From JBBATK01 sp044224515 (lineage in GTDB: Bacteria; Bacteroidota; Ignavibacteria; Kapaibacteriales; NICIL-2): DNA of 64,000 nt. The notes under the pieces are model-generated. The model was not told the origin of the DNA. It saw only the letters and a program-made list of their open reading frames with translations, and did no database searches. The translations under genes were made by a program, and so were the position numbers. The stretch is from the NCBI GenBank assembly GCA_044224515.1, contig JBGAKH010000002.1:444394-508393 (forward strand). The letters run 5' to 3'. Of the stretch, positions 51,447 through 60,131 are shown piece after piece. The stretch's first letter is position 1. The number at the start of each line of letters is the position of its first letter.

Positions 51447-52253
51447 ATGCCATTGGCTTTTTCTCGCATCCTGCTTCGCAGGTTGTTCACGGCCTTCGCA
51501 GTTTTTCTGTTCTGCGCCGTCTCTCAGTCGACTCTTCAGGCACAGGTTCTTTCGCCCGGCGAGGAACTCGTCTACGCCGTGTCCTATCTCGGCGTCAACC
51601 TCGGAACCATCAAAATGACAACCGAACCGCTTAGTGATTTCCAGGGTCGCCAGGTCTATCGCGTGAAAGCAAGTATCGACTCTCGCCCGGGTATTCCTTT
51701 TGTCGAAATCCATACCACCTTTGAGTCGATGATCGATCCCTCAGCCAAATCGTCGTATCAGTTCATCGCCAACACAAAAGATGGAAACGGATGGATGTAC
51801 GACAAGTACAGCTTTAACTATGCAGACAAATTGATTACCACGGAAAAGTGGTTCGATAAAGTCAAGAAGTCATCTAAGCAATTCAGCATCACCAAGAAGT
51901 ATAACGATGGATGCTCACTCTTCTACTGTGCACGCCAGTTGTTGTATTCCAAAAATGTTGCCGCTGTACCAACTATCGTCGGCGACGACACAAGCACCAC
52001 ACGCATTAATTTCTTTGGTAAGGTTGAGGAAACAGAGATTGATGCTGCGAGCTACCCCATTCGTACCGTGTACTTCGATGGCAATGCAGAGTGGACCGGT
52101 GTTTATGGTGTTACCGGATATTTCCAAGGCTGGTTCAGTGACGATGACGCCCGCATTCCCATTAAGGCAAAAATGAAATTGTATTTGGGAAGCGCCAACA
52201 TCGAGCTGGTTTCGTGGAAACGCAAGGATTGGCAGCCACCGAAAGCGCACTAA
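51447..52253 (+). CDS. DUF3108 periplasmic protein
   Basis: 268 residues from the ATG at 51447, which opens a signal peptide (MPLAFSRILLRRLFTAFAVF then LFCAVSQSTLQA); upstream in-frame ATGs (51357, 51417) lack a good signal sequence. The mature protein matches DUF3108: LSPGEELVYAVSYLGVNLGT, IPFVEIHTTFESMIDPSAKS, WMYDKYSFNYADKL, and late PIRTVYFDGNAEWTGVYG. DUF3108 proteins are periplasmic, form a beta-rich LolA-like fold and are of unknown role in the envelope. It lies 147 bases after rlpA's start on the opposite strand and is followed by a terminator. Confidence 0.85.
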   Translation: MPLAFSRILLRRLFTAFAVFLFCAVSQSTLQAQVLSPGEELVYAVSYLGVNLGTIKMTTEPLSDFQGRQVYRVKASIDSRPGIPFVEIHTTFESMIDPSAKSSYQFIANTKDGNGWMYDKYSFNYADKLITTEKWFDKVKKSSKQFSITKKYNDGCSLFYCARQLLYSKNVAAVPTIVGDDTSTTRINFFGKVEETEIDAASYPIRTVYFDGNAEWTGVYGVTGYFQGWFSDDDARIPIKAKMKLYLGSANIELVSWKRKDWQPPKAH

Positions 52254-52341
52254 GGTGAGTTGTCCGCGACGAAGATCAATTCTTTATCGCATTCGACTGC
52301 AGCTCGCAACACTCCTCTGCAATCATTTGCATGCTAAATTG

Positions 52342-52369
52342 AGCACTGTCTTTCGGCAGTGCTTTTTTT
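52342..52369 (+). terminator. Rho-independent terminator after the DUF3108 gene
   Basis: AGCACTG (52342-52348) pairs with CAGTGCT (52357-52363), with two further pairs including one G-T, TTTC loop, then seven T. It lies 88 bases after the stop. Confidence 0.85.
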
Positions 52370-52417
52370 ATGCTTATAAGCGAAAGTATCTGCCTCAACA
52401 CTCTTTGCGACGAACCT

Positions 52418-53056
52418 ATGATGTCCTTTTTGCCTGAAGACGTATTAAAACTATTGCTCTCCGTCATAGCCGGTGGATTCATCGGTGTAGAGAGGGAATA
52501 CAGTTCAAAAGCGGCAGGCTTTCGTACTATTATTCTCATCAGCATCGGATCGACGCTCTTCACAATTCTGTCGATAAAGCTGGGAATGGGAATCAACAAC
52601 GACCGCATCGCAGCGAACATTATTACGGGTATTGGTTTTATCGGAGCCGGAGTGGTGTTTAAAGACGGACTTTCAGTAACCGGTATAACAACAGCAGCCA
52701 GCATTTGGGCTACAGCTGCCCTGGGTATGGCGATTGGGAGCGGGGCTTATTTACTCGCACTCTCAGCGCTCTTGCTCGTTATTCTGGTGTTGTCGCTTTT
52801 TGAATACGTACAAAGTTGGATCGACAACGTACATCAAGTGCGTTCTTATCGTATCGTCGTTAACTCGCATCCCGGAGGTCGCTCGGAGATTGAAACGCAG
52901 TTGAGTTCCATGCGCTTACACTTTTCACGGAAGCGAGAGATGAAATCGCATGATGCGGTGGTTGTGTACTATGATGTAAGCGGACGTCGCAGTACAATCG
53001 ATAGCTTCAATGCCTACCTTTTGGATTGTCCGGGTGTGCGCTCCTTTGAATGTTGA
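52418..53056 (+). CDS. MgtC/SapB family membrane protein
   Basis: 212 residues from ATG 52418 or 52421; a frame from 52370 adds 16 residues overlapping the terminator. The family signature is present: PEDVLKLLLSVIAGGFIGVE, REYSSKAAGFRTIILISIGS, ITGIGFIGAGVVFKDGLSVT then GITTAASIWATAALGMAIGS. Four to five transmembrane helices cover ~1-135. The C-terminal ~75 residues are cytoplasmic and ACT-like (RSYRIVVNSHPGGRSEIETQ, HDAVVVYYDVSGRRSTIDSF). MgtC proteins modulate membrane potential and ATP synthase in pathogens; in FCB bacteria the short SapB-like forms are common, of uncertain role. It is alone between two terminators. Confidence 0.88.
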   Translation: MMSFLPEDVLKLLLSVIAGGFIGVEREYSSKAAGFRTIILISIGSTLFTILSIKLGMGINNDRIAANIITGIGFIGAGVVFKDGLSVTGITTAASIWATAALGMAIGSGAYLLALSALLLVILVLSLFEYVQSWIDNVHQVRSYRIVVNSHPGGRSEIETQLSSMRLHFSRKREMKSHDAVVVYYDVSGRRSTIDSFNAYLLDCPGVRSFEC

Positions 53057-53128
53057 GTAAGGCAATGGGATGCTGGTCGAAGAGCAGGTTCCTTTGTTCC
53101 GGGGATTACTGCAGCAGGTTCTTTTTAG

Positions 53129-53153
53129 TATGCGCCGGCTCCGCCGGCGCATA
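53129..53153. repeat. GC-rich palindromic hairpin
   Basis: TATGCGCCGGC (53129-53139) pairs perfectly with 53143-53153 around a TCC loop. A T run precedes it and an A run follows it. It may be part of the MgtC-gene terminator or an independent element; the TCC loop equals that of hairpin 2 of the repeat arrays, though the stems differ. Confidence 0.7.
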
Positions 53154-53186
53154 AAAAAATCCCGTCGTAGGCGGTACGACGGGATT
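53154..53186 (-). terminator. Rho-independent terminator of the VIT-VWA gene
   Basis: On the minus strand AATCCCGTCGTA (53186-53175) pairs perfectly with its complement (53069+... at 53158-53169) over 12 bp around a five-base loop, followed by T7 (A run at 53153-53159 on plus). It lies 27 bases after the stop at 53214. Confidence 0.9.
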
Positions 53187-53213
53187 CGGTGACCACAGTG
53201 CGATTGGTTCCGT

Positions 53214-55280
53214 TTATCGCACGATGGACAGTTTCATAATGTGTTCTTTGTGACCAATGCGCAGTGCGCAGACATAGGAACCGGCCGGAAGTTCAGCACC
53301 TTGTGCATCGCGAAGATCCCAGTGCACTTCTTGAGCTCCACTCAGCAACTCTCCGTTAAGAATGTGAAATACTTCGCGTCCTCTCATATCATAAACTGTT
53401 AGCCACACACTCTCCGTGTTCTCGACATTGAAGCGGAAGCTTGCCTTTTGTGAGCATGGATTAGGATAGATGGAAAGAATGGATACAGCGAGAGCATCAT
53501 TTTCTACGTCGCTGACTGTGCCGGTGTCTTGATAACAAGTGAATTGTGTGACCAATCCGTAGCGAATGCCAAGGCGAATGATTTCATTGCGCCATTCGTT
53601 CCAGCGGGCAGTCTGTGAACCCTCTTTGTTCATGAGTTGCAAGAGGAAGTCGATGCGCATGCGAGCCCAGATCTTCGGACAGAATGCATCGGTTGTGGAG
53701 TCTGCGCTGAAGACGACAGGATAATCGCGGTCGACGACCTGTCCGTCGGCAAAACCATGAACGCGAATAGTAGCCGGTCCTAATTCCTTGTAGCGTCCCG
53801 CAATGTTCAACTGCTCACCTACGTTTAAGTCAGGTATGATGGCGGGGAGGACATCGTAGACGTTTACCGGTGAAACAGTCAACGACAGGTTCCGCCAAAT
53901 CGGGTAGCGTACTCTCTTATAGAAGGCCGAAACAACTTCACTAGTTGAGGATGCTTCCGTTATAAACTGCGCAATTCCGTTATTGAGGGCGGCAAGCGTA
54001 CTGAGCTGTGCACTGTTGACATCGTTACCTACTCCGAAGACGCAGATGCGGACGTGCGATGTATTGCGTTGCTGTACGAGTGATTGATCGAGTTGCGCGA
54101 TTCCGTCAGTAAGGAATATGATAATGTTGACGGTGCTTGTATCCGTGTACTGCTCTAAGCCGCTAAGTGCTGCATCTTGAAGATTCGTACCTCCATCAGC
54201 TCTGAGTGCACTGATGTATTCCACGGCTTTGTTGACGTTTTCGGCGCTAGCCGGCACAGGTGCAGGTTCAAAGCGGCCTACCCCTGTGCTGAATGCAATG
54301 ACATTGAACCGATCCGACGGATTGAGGTGTGTCACACAAAAGTTTGCCGCTTCTCGTGCCTGCTGAATTTTCGTACCTAACATACTGCCACTGACATCGA
54401 TGATAAAGGTGAAGACTTTAGGAAGTACGGATGTCCCGCTGAGAACCGTGGAGGGTCTGAGCAGGAAGGCGAAGTGTCCGTCCTCATTCGATGGTTTGTT
54501 ACTGTAGAATGCGGATTTGACTTCGCTGATCAACACGGAGTACTGCATCTTGAAGTCGTACATGAGTGTATTGGAGCGTCCCAACAGGGAGACTCCGGCA
54601 TCGGCTTGTGATGCAGTCGTAGCGAAGGTCACAAAGGCATGATTGATTGAGGCAATGGAGCTAATCTCCGAGCTGCTTTTCAGGTGTAGTGTGAAGCGAA
54701 AGTCCGTTGTGTCCTTCGTCACCGACAAGTAAGGATTGTTTGCAAGTGCACGCCAGGGAAACACGAAGCTCGTCGAACCCAGTGAGTAGCTTAAGAGTTC
54801 AATGGTTTTAATTTCAATCTCAACAATGCTGTTCTTCTTGATGACAGTTTTTAAAGGCATTTGAAATGCTGTTTGGGTATAACCCAGTGCGTCAAAGTGT
54901 TGCTGCAATGCTGACTTCTGAACGGTACCACCGCCTGATCCACCTTTCTTTGATGTGTCGACCGGATTTCCGGAAACACCTGTTTGGAATTCTTTTCCGT
55001 CGATCCACAAGCGAACAGAGCTGACGGAGCCATTGTTGAGCATTGGGTAGCCATACACGAAGTATGCGGAGTCTAGACTTGTCTGTTTGAAACTCTCGCG
55101 TACGGTATTCGTTACGATTTGGTCGTTGATGTCCACCGAGGCTGACATGCGAATGGGATGGGTGATAGAGCCTTGTGATAGGGATTCGTTTTGGCTAATC
55201 AGAGCCAAGCCATTTGCCGTGGAGTCCACGGAGCAAAGCAGTGTGAACACAAGGACGAGAAGTTGTAAAGCGGTTTTCAT
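53214..55280 (-). CDS. VIT-VWA protein with T9SS sorting domain (copy 1)
   Basis: 688 residues from the ATG at 55280, where a signal peptide starts (MKTALQLLVLVFTLLCSVDS then TANG). The VIT-like N-terminal region (SITHPIRMSASVDINDQIVT, then FVYGYPMLNNGSVSSVRLWI) is followed by a VWA domain with an intact MIDAS site: FIIDVSGSMLGTKIQQAREA, GGTNLQDAAL, FLTDGIAQLD. Such domains bind divalent metal and protein ligands, as in inter-alpha-trypsin inhibitor heavy chains. The C-terminal ~80 residues (LSIYPNPCSQKASFRF to HIMKLSIVR) are a T9SS-type domain. It is adjacent to a second VIT-VWA gene, separated by 194 bases that hold a hairpin. Surface adhesion is inferred. Confidence 0.85.
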   Translation of the reverse strand: MKTALQLLVLVFTLLCSVDSTANGLALISQNESLSQGSITHPIRMSASVDINDQIVTNTVRESFKQTSLDSAYFVYGYPMLNNGSVSSVRLWIDGKEFQTGVSGNPVDTSKKGGSGGGTVQKSALQQHFDALGYTQTAFQMPLKTVIKKNSIVEIEIKTIELLSYSLGSTSFVFPWRALANNPYLSVTKDTTDFRFTLHLKSSSEISSIASINHAFVTFATTASQADAGVSLLGRSNTLMYDFKMQYSVLISEVKSAFYSNKPSNEDGHFAFLLRPSTVLSGTSVLPKVFTFIIDVSGSMLGTKIQQAREAANFCVTHLNPSDRFNVIAFSTGVGRFEPAPVPASAENVNKAVEYISALRADGGTNLQDAALSGLEQYTDTSTVNIIIFLTDGIAQLDQSLVQQRNTSHVRICVFGVGNDVNSAQLSTLAALNNGIAQFITEASSTSEVVSAFYKRVRYPIWRNLSLTVSPVNVYDVLPAIIPDLNVGEQLNIAGRYKELGPATIRVHGFADGQVVDRDYPVVFSADSTTDAFCPKIWARMRIDFLLQLMNKEGSQTARWNEWRNEIIRLGIRYGLVTQFTCYQDTGTVSDVENDALAVSILSIYPNPCSQKASFRFNVENTESVWLTVYDMRGREVFHILNGELLSGAQEVHWDLRDAQGAELPAGSYVCALRIGHKEHIMKLSIVR

Positions 55281-55393
55281 TGGAGTAGGAGTGAGTTGGT
55301 TAGGTACTCTGATGTTGTTAGTTGTTTTGTCTCTTGTCTTAGCGATAGTGAGATTGACTGCCGGCTGTTGCGGAAAACCATTTCCTCTGTTCA

Positions 55394-55425
55394 ACCTCGA
55401 CATGCCGACACTGACATGTCGAGGT
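55394..55425 (-). other. 11-bp hairpin between the two VIT-VWA genes
   Basis: ACCTCGACATG (55394-55404) pairs perfectly with 55415-55425 around a ten-base loop. No T run follows on the minus strand, so it may be an mRNA processing or stabilising stem rather than a terminator. Confidence 0.5.
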
Positions 55426-55473
55426 AGGTGTTGTGGTGTGAGTAGTGAGTCGAGGGTGCCAATCGTCAAAGCT

Positions 55474-57555
55474 CTAGCGTACGATGCTGATCGGCAGTGT
55501 CATACAAGCGGCACCAATACTAATGCGAGCATAGTACATACCGCTTCCCACTGCCTGTCCATTCACGGTGCAGGTGTTCCATGAAAAGTATTGATCGCCT
55601 GCCGTGTGTACTTCATTGGCAATGGTTTGAACGAATTCACCCATTGCAGTGTAGATGTCGATGCGTACACGTTGTGCCGTGAAATCCGGAGCAAAGTGTA
55701 GCTGGAGATGAACAATGTCGGAAGCCGGGTTGGGGTAGACAGACCAGGTATCAATGCTTCTTTCAAGTTCGGATACGGAGCTTGCTTTGTCCTTATTGGG
55801 ATCCGAGTACAATGCTGTATAGCGAGTAAGGATCTGGAAACGCAATGAGAGGTCTATGATTGCCGTGACGAGTTCCTTGCGTTCACCGAGAGAGTCAATT
55901 TGCGCCAATAGATAGTCGATTTTCGAACTAGCCCAGAGGCGAGAAACGCTGCGGTTTCCTCCTGTGATGGAGGCATATGTTTCCGGTTTGCTAAGAGAAA
56001 ATGCTTTGTCGCTCGCGTTGCCGCTGAGTGTAAGGGGATAGGTTCCACCATGGCGATAGCGACCAAGTTGCAGGACCTGCGCACCAAAGAACAAATCAGG
56101 CAGCTTACGCGGGAAGAGGTCGTAGTAGTCCAAGCCTCCATAGTTCAAGTCAATATTCGTCAACACGGCCTTACTTAGTCGCTCGAAGTTGTTAGCGATC
56201 ACCACCGAGATACTGTCGTCATTTGAAATGAAGGTTGCATAGCCACCGCTTGCACCGGCAATCTTTGTGAGCAGGTAACGACTTGGTTCTTCTCCGATAC
56301 CATAGCTAAAGAGACGGATATCCTGGCTTTTGTGAGCGGCAACCGAATTGATGATCTTGTTCGAGTCGAGTTCGCCCCAGGAAGGCATGCCGTCGGTCAT
56401 AAAAGCGATGATCTTCACGGTCGAATCACGAAAGGTGTTTTGGTAGCATGCGTTCAGTGCATCACTGATGTTCGTGAGACCTGCGGCGTTTACGTTCTTG
56501 CGTATGTAGTCTAGGGCTAAGGCCACATTGTCAGAGGTTGCAGGTACTAAATCCGGTTGAAAACGAATAACGTTTGTACTGAAGAGTAGGATATTAAAGT
56601 GGTCTTGAGGGTGCAGATTGTCGACGAAGGCGTTGAGTCCGACGCGTAACTGTTCGATACGCTTACCTTCCATGCTCGAAGAAATGTCGGCACAGACAAC
56701 TACGCTTCGCGGTAGGGTGGATTTGTTGATGTTGTCCGAAGGCACAACCCAGGTAGCAAAGAAACCATCCTCGCCCACACTGTCAGCAGCTGTTGGTACA
56801 TAACAGAGAACATTCACGTTCATGCTGTCGCGCTTGTATTCATACTCGAGACGGTAGTTCTTGTCGGGCGAGTAGTGCTCGTCACCGAAACGGATAGTGT
56901 ACTCTCTGTCTGAAATCTTTATAATCTGATTGAGGGCATTGTTTCCGTGTGTTGGAGACTCAACACGGGTCAAGTCCGTGCTCGTTTTCAAGGTAATACT
57001 GAGACTTACGCGGTCTAGGGGCTTTGTCGACAATCCTGTTGTACTTAAAAGGAAGTCATAGCGCATCTTGTTGAAGTTGTAGGGCAGAAGCTCTGTGTAG
57101 CTAATCGAGAAGCGGACATCCGTATTGTAGTTGATCGGTGCAATGCTGAGCTTAAAGGTGTTCTCACCGAAATACTGGAGCAAAGCAGGGTCCAAGGAGC
57201 GACGAATCGTTGCGTCGTATGCAGCTTGAGCTTCCTGCCTTTCGCGAATGTTCGCGACGTACTTGTTGCCATTGAACCAATAAACAAGCTGCGTGATAAC
57301 TGCTCCCTGTGGAAGAGGAAACACGTAGGTTGCCTCTATTTGGCTGTATTGAGTTGCGTCATTGTGAAAGACCTGGTCCACGGTTGTCGTCGCGACTTGG
57401 TTATCGATGACCGTGTTTGCGTCGTATGTTTTCATCGACATCATAGTGAATGTCTGCGTTGAACGCAATTCGCGAATGTAAAGCGCCCCGACGGCAAAGC
57501 AGTGCTGAGCACTAAAGAGTAGAGCAGTGATAAAGAACAGAATGAGCCTTTTCAT
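55474..57555 (-). CDS. VIT-VWA protein with T9SS sorting domain (copy 2)
   Basis: 693 residues with a clear signal peptide (MKRLILFFITALLFSAQHCF then A) and an AGGAG ribosome site. The VIT domain is evident (MKTYDANTVIDNQVATTTVD, QVFHNDATQYSQIEATYVFP, ANIRERQEAQAAYDATIR). The VWA domain has MIDAS residues D-x-S-x-S (VVVCADISSSMEGKRIEQLR), T in NAAGLTNISDALN, and D in MTDGMPSWGE. The T9SS-type end runs from VYPNPASDIVHLQL to TLPISIVR. Copy 2 has the complete VIT consensus, unlike copy 1 where it is more diverged. Likely exposed on the cell surface; the ligand is unknown. Confidence 0.88.
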   Translation of the reverse strand: MKRLILFFITALLFSAQHCFAVGALYIRELRSTQTFTMMSMKTYDANTVIDNQVATTTVDQVFHNDATQYSQIEATYVFPLPQGAVITQLVYWFNGNKYVANIRERQEAQAAYDATIRRSLDPALLQYFGENTFKLSIAPINYNTDVRFSISYTELLPYNFNKMRYDFLLSTTGLSTKPLDRVSLSITLKTSTDLTRVESPTHGNNALNQIIKISDREYTIRFGDEHYSPDKNYRLEYEYKRDSMNVNVLCYVPTAADSVGEDGFFATWVVPSDNINKSTLPRSVVVCADISSSMEGKRIEQLRVGLNAFVDNLHPQDHFNILLFSTNVIRFQPDLVPATSDNVALALDYIRKNVNAAGLTNISDALNACYQNTFRDSTVKIIAFMTDGMPSWGELDSNKIINSVAAHKSQDIRLFSYGIGEEPSRYLLTKIAGASGGYATFISNDDSISVVIANNFERLSKAVLTNIDLNYGGLDYYDLFPRKLPDLFFGAQVLQLGRYRHGGTYPLTLSGNASDKAFSLSKPETYASITGGNRSVSRLWASSKIDYLLAQIDSLGERKELVTAIIDLSLRFQILTRYTALYSDPNKDKASSVSELERSIDTWSVYPNPASDIVHLQLHFAPDFTAQRVRIDIYTAMGEFVQTIANEVHTAGDQYFSWNTCTVNGQAVGSGMYYARISIGAACMTLPISIVR

Positions 57556-57929
57556 AGTAACTCCTAATTAATAAATGAATGAGAGTCGAGTCGGGGATCA
57601 GCTGCCTTGGTCTTTTGTTCTCTATCGTGGCCGTTGATCACATATGCAACATCGGCAGACTACACTCGGCATGACCTTATCAATACCTTAACAGTAAAGC
57701 TCTGTGATATAGGGTAGGAATTCTCCGAAACTATGTGTTTATGCGGCTTAGAAGGGAAATGCCACGCACAAGACCTACCTTAACGATGGAGCCAAGGCGG
57801 AGAGAAGTAGCGCTAAAAGCATACAAAGGAGGTGTTTTGACTGCGGTTGCAATCGCTTCACGACGGGTATGAGTGAGTGAGGTCTCGTCTGCCTGGTGCG
57901 GGTAGAAGAAGGCATTGGGAGATTGCTAA
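57556..57929. other. Intergenic region before the VIT-VWA operon
   Basis: 374 bases between two minus-strand genes. It should contain the VIT-VWA promoter, but no full TTG/TAnnTTTG match is visible. No repeats or RNA genes seen. Confidence 0.4.
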
Positions 57930-59699
57930 TCAGTTGGCATCATAACCAACGATAAAGGCAGAAAGGTTATCTCCTTCTTTAAGGCCAAGTTTCTTACGAA
58001 TGCGTGCGCGATAGACTTCGACGCTTTTAAAGGAGACGCAGAGAAAGTCGGCGATCTCCTTTGTGTTGAGATTCAGCTTAAGCAGAGAACAGATTTTAAT
58101 CTCTGTGGGTGTCAGATTTTTAAACTCTGCGCTGAGTTTAGAGAGAAAATCCTGGTGGAAGTCCGAAAGTTGTTTCGTGACACCTTCCATTTGCTTATCG
58201 CCACGCAGGTGCTCGTCGACCAAGCGCATCAAGTCTTTCATGGGGGCTTGAAGTTCATCCGATGAACGAGAATAGTTTTGGATGCGCTGCTTGAGGGAGC
58301 TGATAACTTCATTCTTTTGAGCTAGCGCAAGGGCTGAAGCATTCAGCTCTTTACTTTTATTCTCGAGTTGGGAACGATACTGCTCGCTCTGTTGTCGAAT
58401 GAGCTCGCGCTCGCGTTCAACTTTCGCGATATCGACGCGGTACTTAAGGTCCTGTACTTTTCGAGAGGTGAGTTGCTGTTCTAGACGACTCTGAGCGTCT
58501 TGTGCCAAGCGAGCATGACGCAAGGCTTTTTTCAAATCATGTTCGCGCTCAAAGAGTTGTGAAAGGAGACGGTGACACTGCGCCTGAGTCCCCAAGAGTT
58601 CGTGCTTATCGGCTAGACGTAATGCTTTTGCCAAGTGCCGATGAGCTTCATGATCCAACTTCGTGCGACTTAAGCTATCCGCAAGGTAGAATTGTATCTC
58701 TGCTTGTTCCGCATAGTGATCGGTCTTACCGATTTGCTCCAATGCTACTTCATAAGCATGGCGAGACTCTTTGGCTTTCTTCTGCGCTGAGGCAATTTTT
58801 CCGACGATCGAGTAGGATCGAGCAATGTTCCGCCGATCTTGCAAATCCGTGAAGAGACGTCGGGCTTGTTCGCAATGTTCGAGTGCTTTGGCAAATCGTT
58901 CCTCTTGTTCGTAGAGTTCAGCCATTAAGATATGAATCTGTGCTTGGCCGGCAGGATCGTTAGACGCAACGCACATGGATAGCGCCTCATTGAAGCGGAG
59001 CTGAGCTTCGTGTTGCTTTCCAATACGTTGGTGTAAGGAGCCTATTTCGCGAAGCGCGAAAGCCTCACCGCGAGCATTGGACAATCTTCGATGTCCTTCC
59101 AGGCAGCGCTCCATCCATTGCAAAGCCTTGTCATTTTCGCCCATCTCCATAAACATTTGTCCCAAGTTGCCTGAAACAACTGCGATGCTCGACTCATTAT
59201 TATGTTGTTCTAGGATCTCAAGACATTCTGAGTAGGCTTCAAACGCTTTAAAAGGATTTTTCATGGTGGTGTAGAGCACCGCCATGTTAATCAAGACTAA
59301 AGCTCTGTTGGCGTCGTCGCGAGTTTTCTTTAACAGCTGATAACTGCGTTGGTACGAATGCAGTGCAGACTCGTATTGCCCCAGTCGCATGTAGCATAAT
59401 CCGATGTTTTGTAGACTGCGGGCGGCAAGGTTGAAGTCTTTTAGCTTTTCATAAAGTTGTAGGGCCGCTTGCAATTCGGAAAGGGCTTCGGCATAGTGAC
59501 GGGCATAGTAATGTGACAGACCCAGCGTTCGACCTGCCAGTGCTTGCAATTCTCTGGATCGTTGCTTTTGAGCCAGCTGCAAGGCTTCGCCTGCAGCGCG
59601 CTCGGCATCGGCAGGGTTCTGTATCATCTGCTCCGACGCATAGTCCAAGTAGCGTTTGATGCGTGTTGGAATGTGTCGTATGGAAGCTAAGTCTTTCAT
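57930..59699 (-). CDS. TPR-repeat regulator with C-terminal LuxR-type HTH
   Basis: 589 residues, cytoplasmic. About seven TPR units fill ~35-390 (YAEALSELQAALQLYEKLKD, YESALHSYQRSYQLLKKTRD, NDKALQWMERCLEGHRRLSN, FAKALEHCEQARRLFTDLQD). A coiled coil occupies ~395-465 (rich in E, R, Q). The HTH is at ~520-589: FKNLTPTEIKICSLLKLNLN, TKEIADFLCVSFKSVEVYRA, RIRKKLGLKEGDNLSAFIVG. The layout is the same as the regulator at 1239-2903, with the S-V-E-V-Y-R-A-R-I-R-K-K-L recognition helix. These proteins lack receiver domains, so a partner must control them through the TPRs. It diverges from the T9SS gene at 60132. Targets unknown. Confidence 0.85.
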   Translation of the reverse strand: MKDLASIRHIPTRIKRYLDYASEQMIQNPADAERAAGEALQLAQKQRSRELQALAGRTLGLSHYYARHYAEALSELQAALQLYEKLKDFNLAARSLQNIGLCYMRLGQYESALHSYQRSYQLLKKTRDDANRALVLINMAVLYTTMKNPFKAFEAYSECLEILEQHNNESSIAVVSGNLGQMFMEMGENDKALQWMERCLEGHRRLSNARGEAFALREIGSLHQRIGKQHEAQLRFNEALSMCVASNDPAGQAQIHILMAELYEQEERFAKALEHCEQARRLFTDLQDRRNIARSYSIVGKIASAQKKAKESRHAYEVALEQIGKTDHYAEQAEIQFYLADSLSRTKLDHEAHRHLAKALRLADKHELLGTQAQCHRLLSQLFEREHDLKKALRHARLAQDAQSRLEQQLTSRKVQDLKYRVDIAKVERERELIRQQSEQYRSQLENKSKELNASALALAQKNEVISSLKQRIQNYSRSSDELQAPMKDLMRLVDEHLRGDKQMEGVTKQLSDFHQDFLSKLSAEFKNLTPTEIKICSLLKLNLNTKEIADFLCVSFKSVEVYRARIRKKLGLKEGDNLSAFIVGYDAN

Positions 59700-60131
59700 A
59701 AACAGTACCGCGATGCTAGGACAATGCGCTAAGCTTATTTATGAACTGCTTAATCAGTGCGCGTGCCGAGAAAACAGCTTTTTAAACACGAATAGAGGAT
59801 AATTACACGATGATACGTGCCTTGCTGTTTTCAGCATGGGCGACTAACGTGACACCGCGATGCTTGTTTGTGTTATGTCGCGAAATGCGTGCACTTCATC
59901 CGTAGATCGACCTGCAATTTTGCTAAGGTCATTTTTGTCTATGCGTATTGCGAAGTGCATCCAGTGAATAATGCAAATCTAGCTTAATTCTCGACCTTCT
60001 GCGGAATTTCTACGTTGTATTTTGTGCTCTGACCATTCTGCGTTGTTAAGGTATTGCTAAGGTACGTGCTTTGCGACAACGGATATCTTGCACGTGAATG
60101 TAATGAACAAAAACACTGAACCTGATTTGCC
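59700..60131. other. Divergent promoter region
   Basis: 432 bases between the TPR-HTH gene (minus) and a T9SS gene (plus). A TATTTTG at 60019-60025 with TTC 19 bases upstream resembles a promoter for the plus-strand gene, in the same shortened form seen at 1187. No gene seen. Confidence 0.45.
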
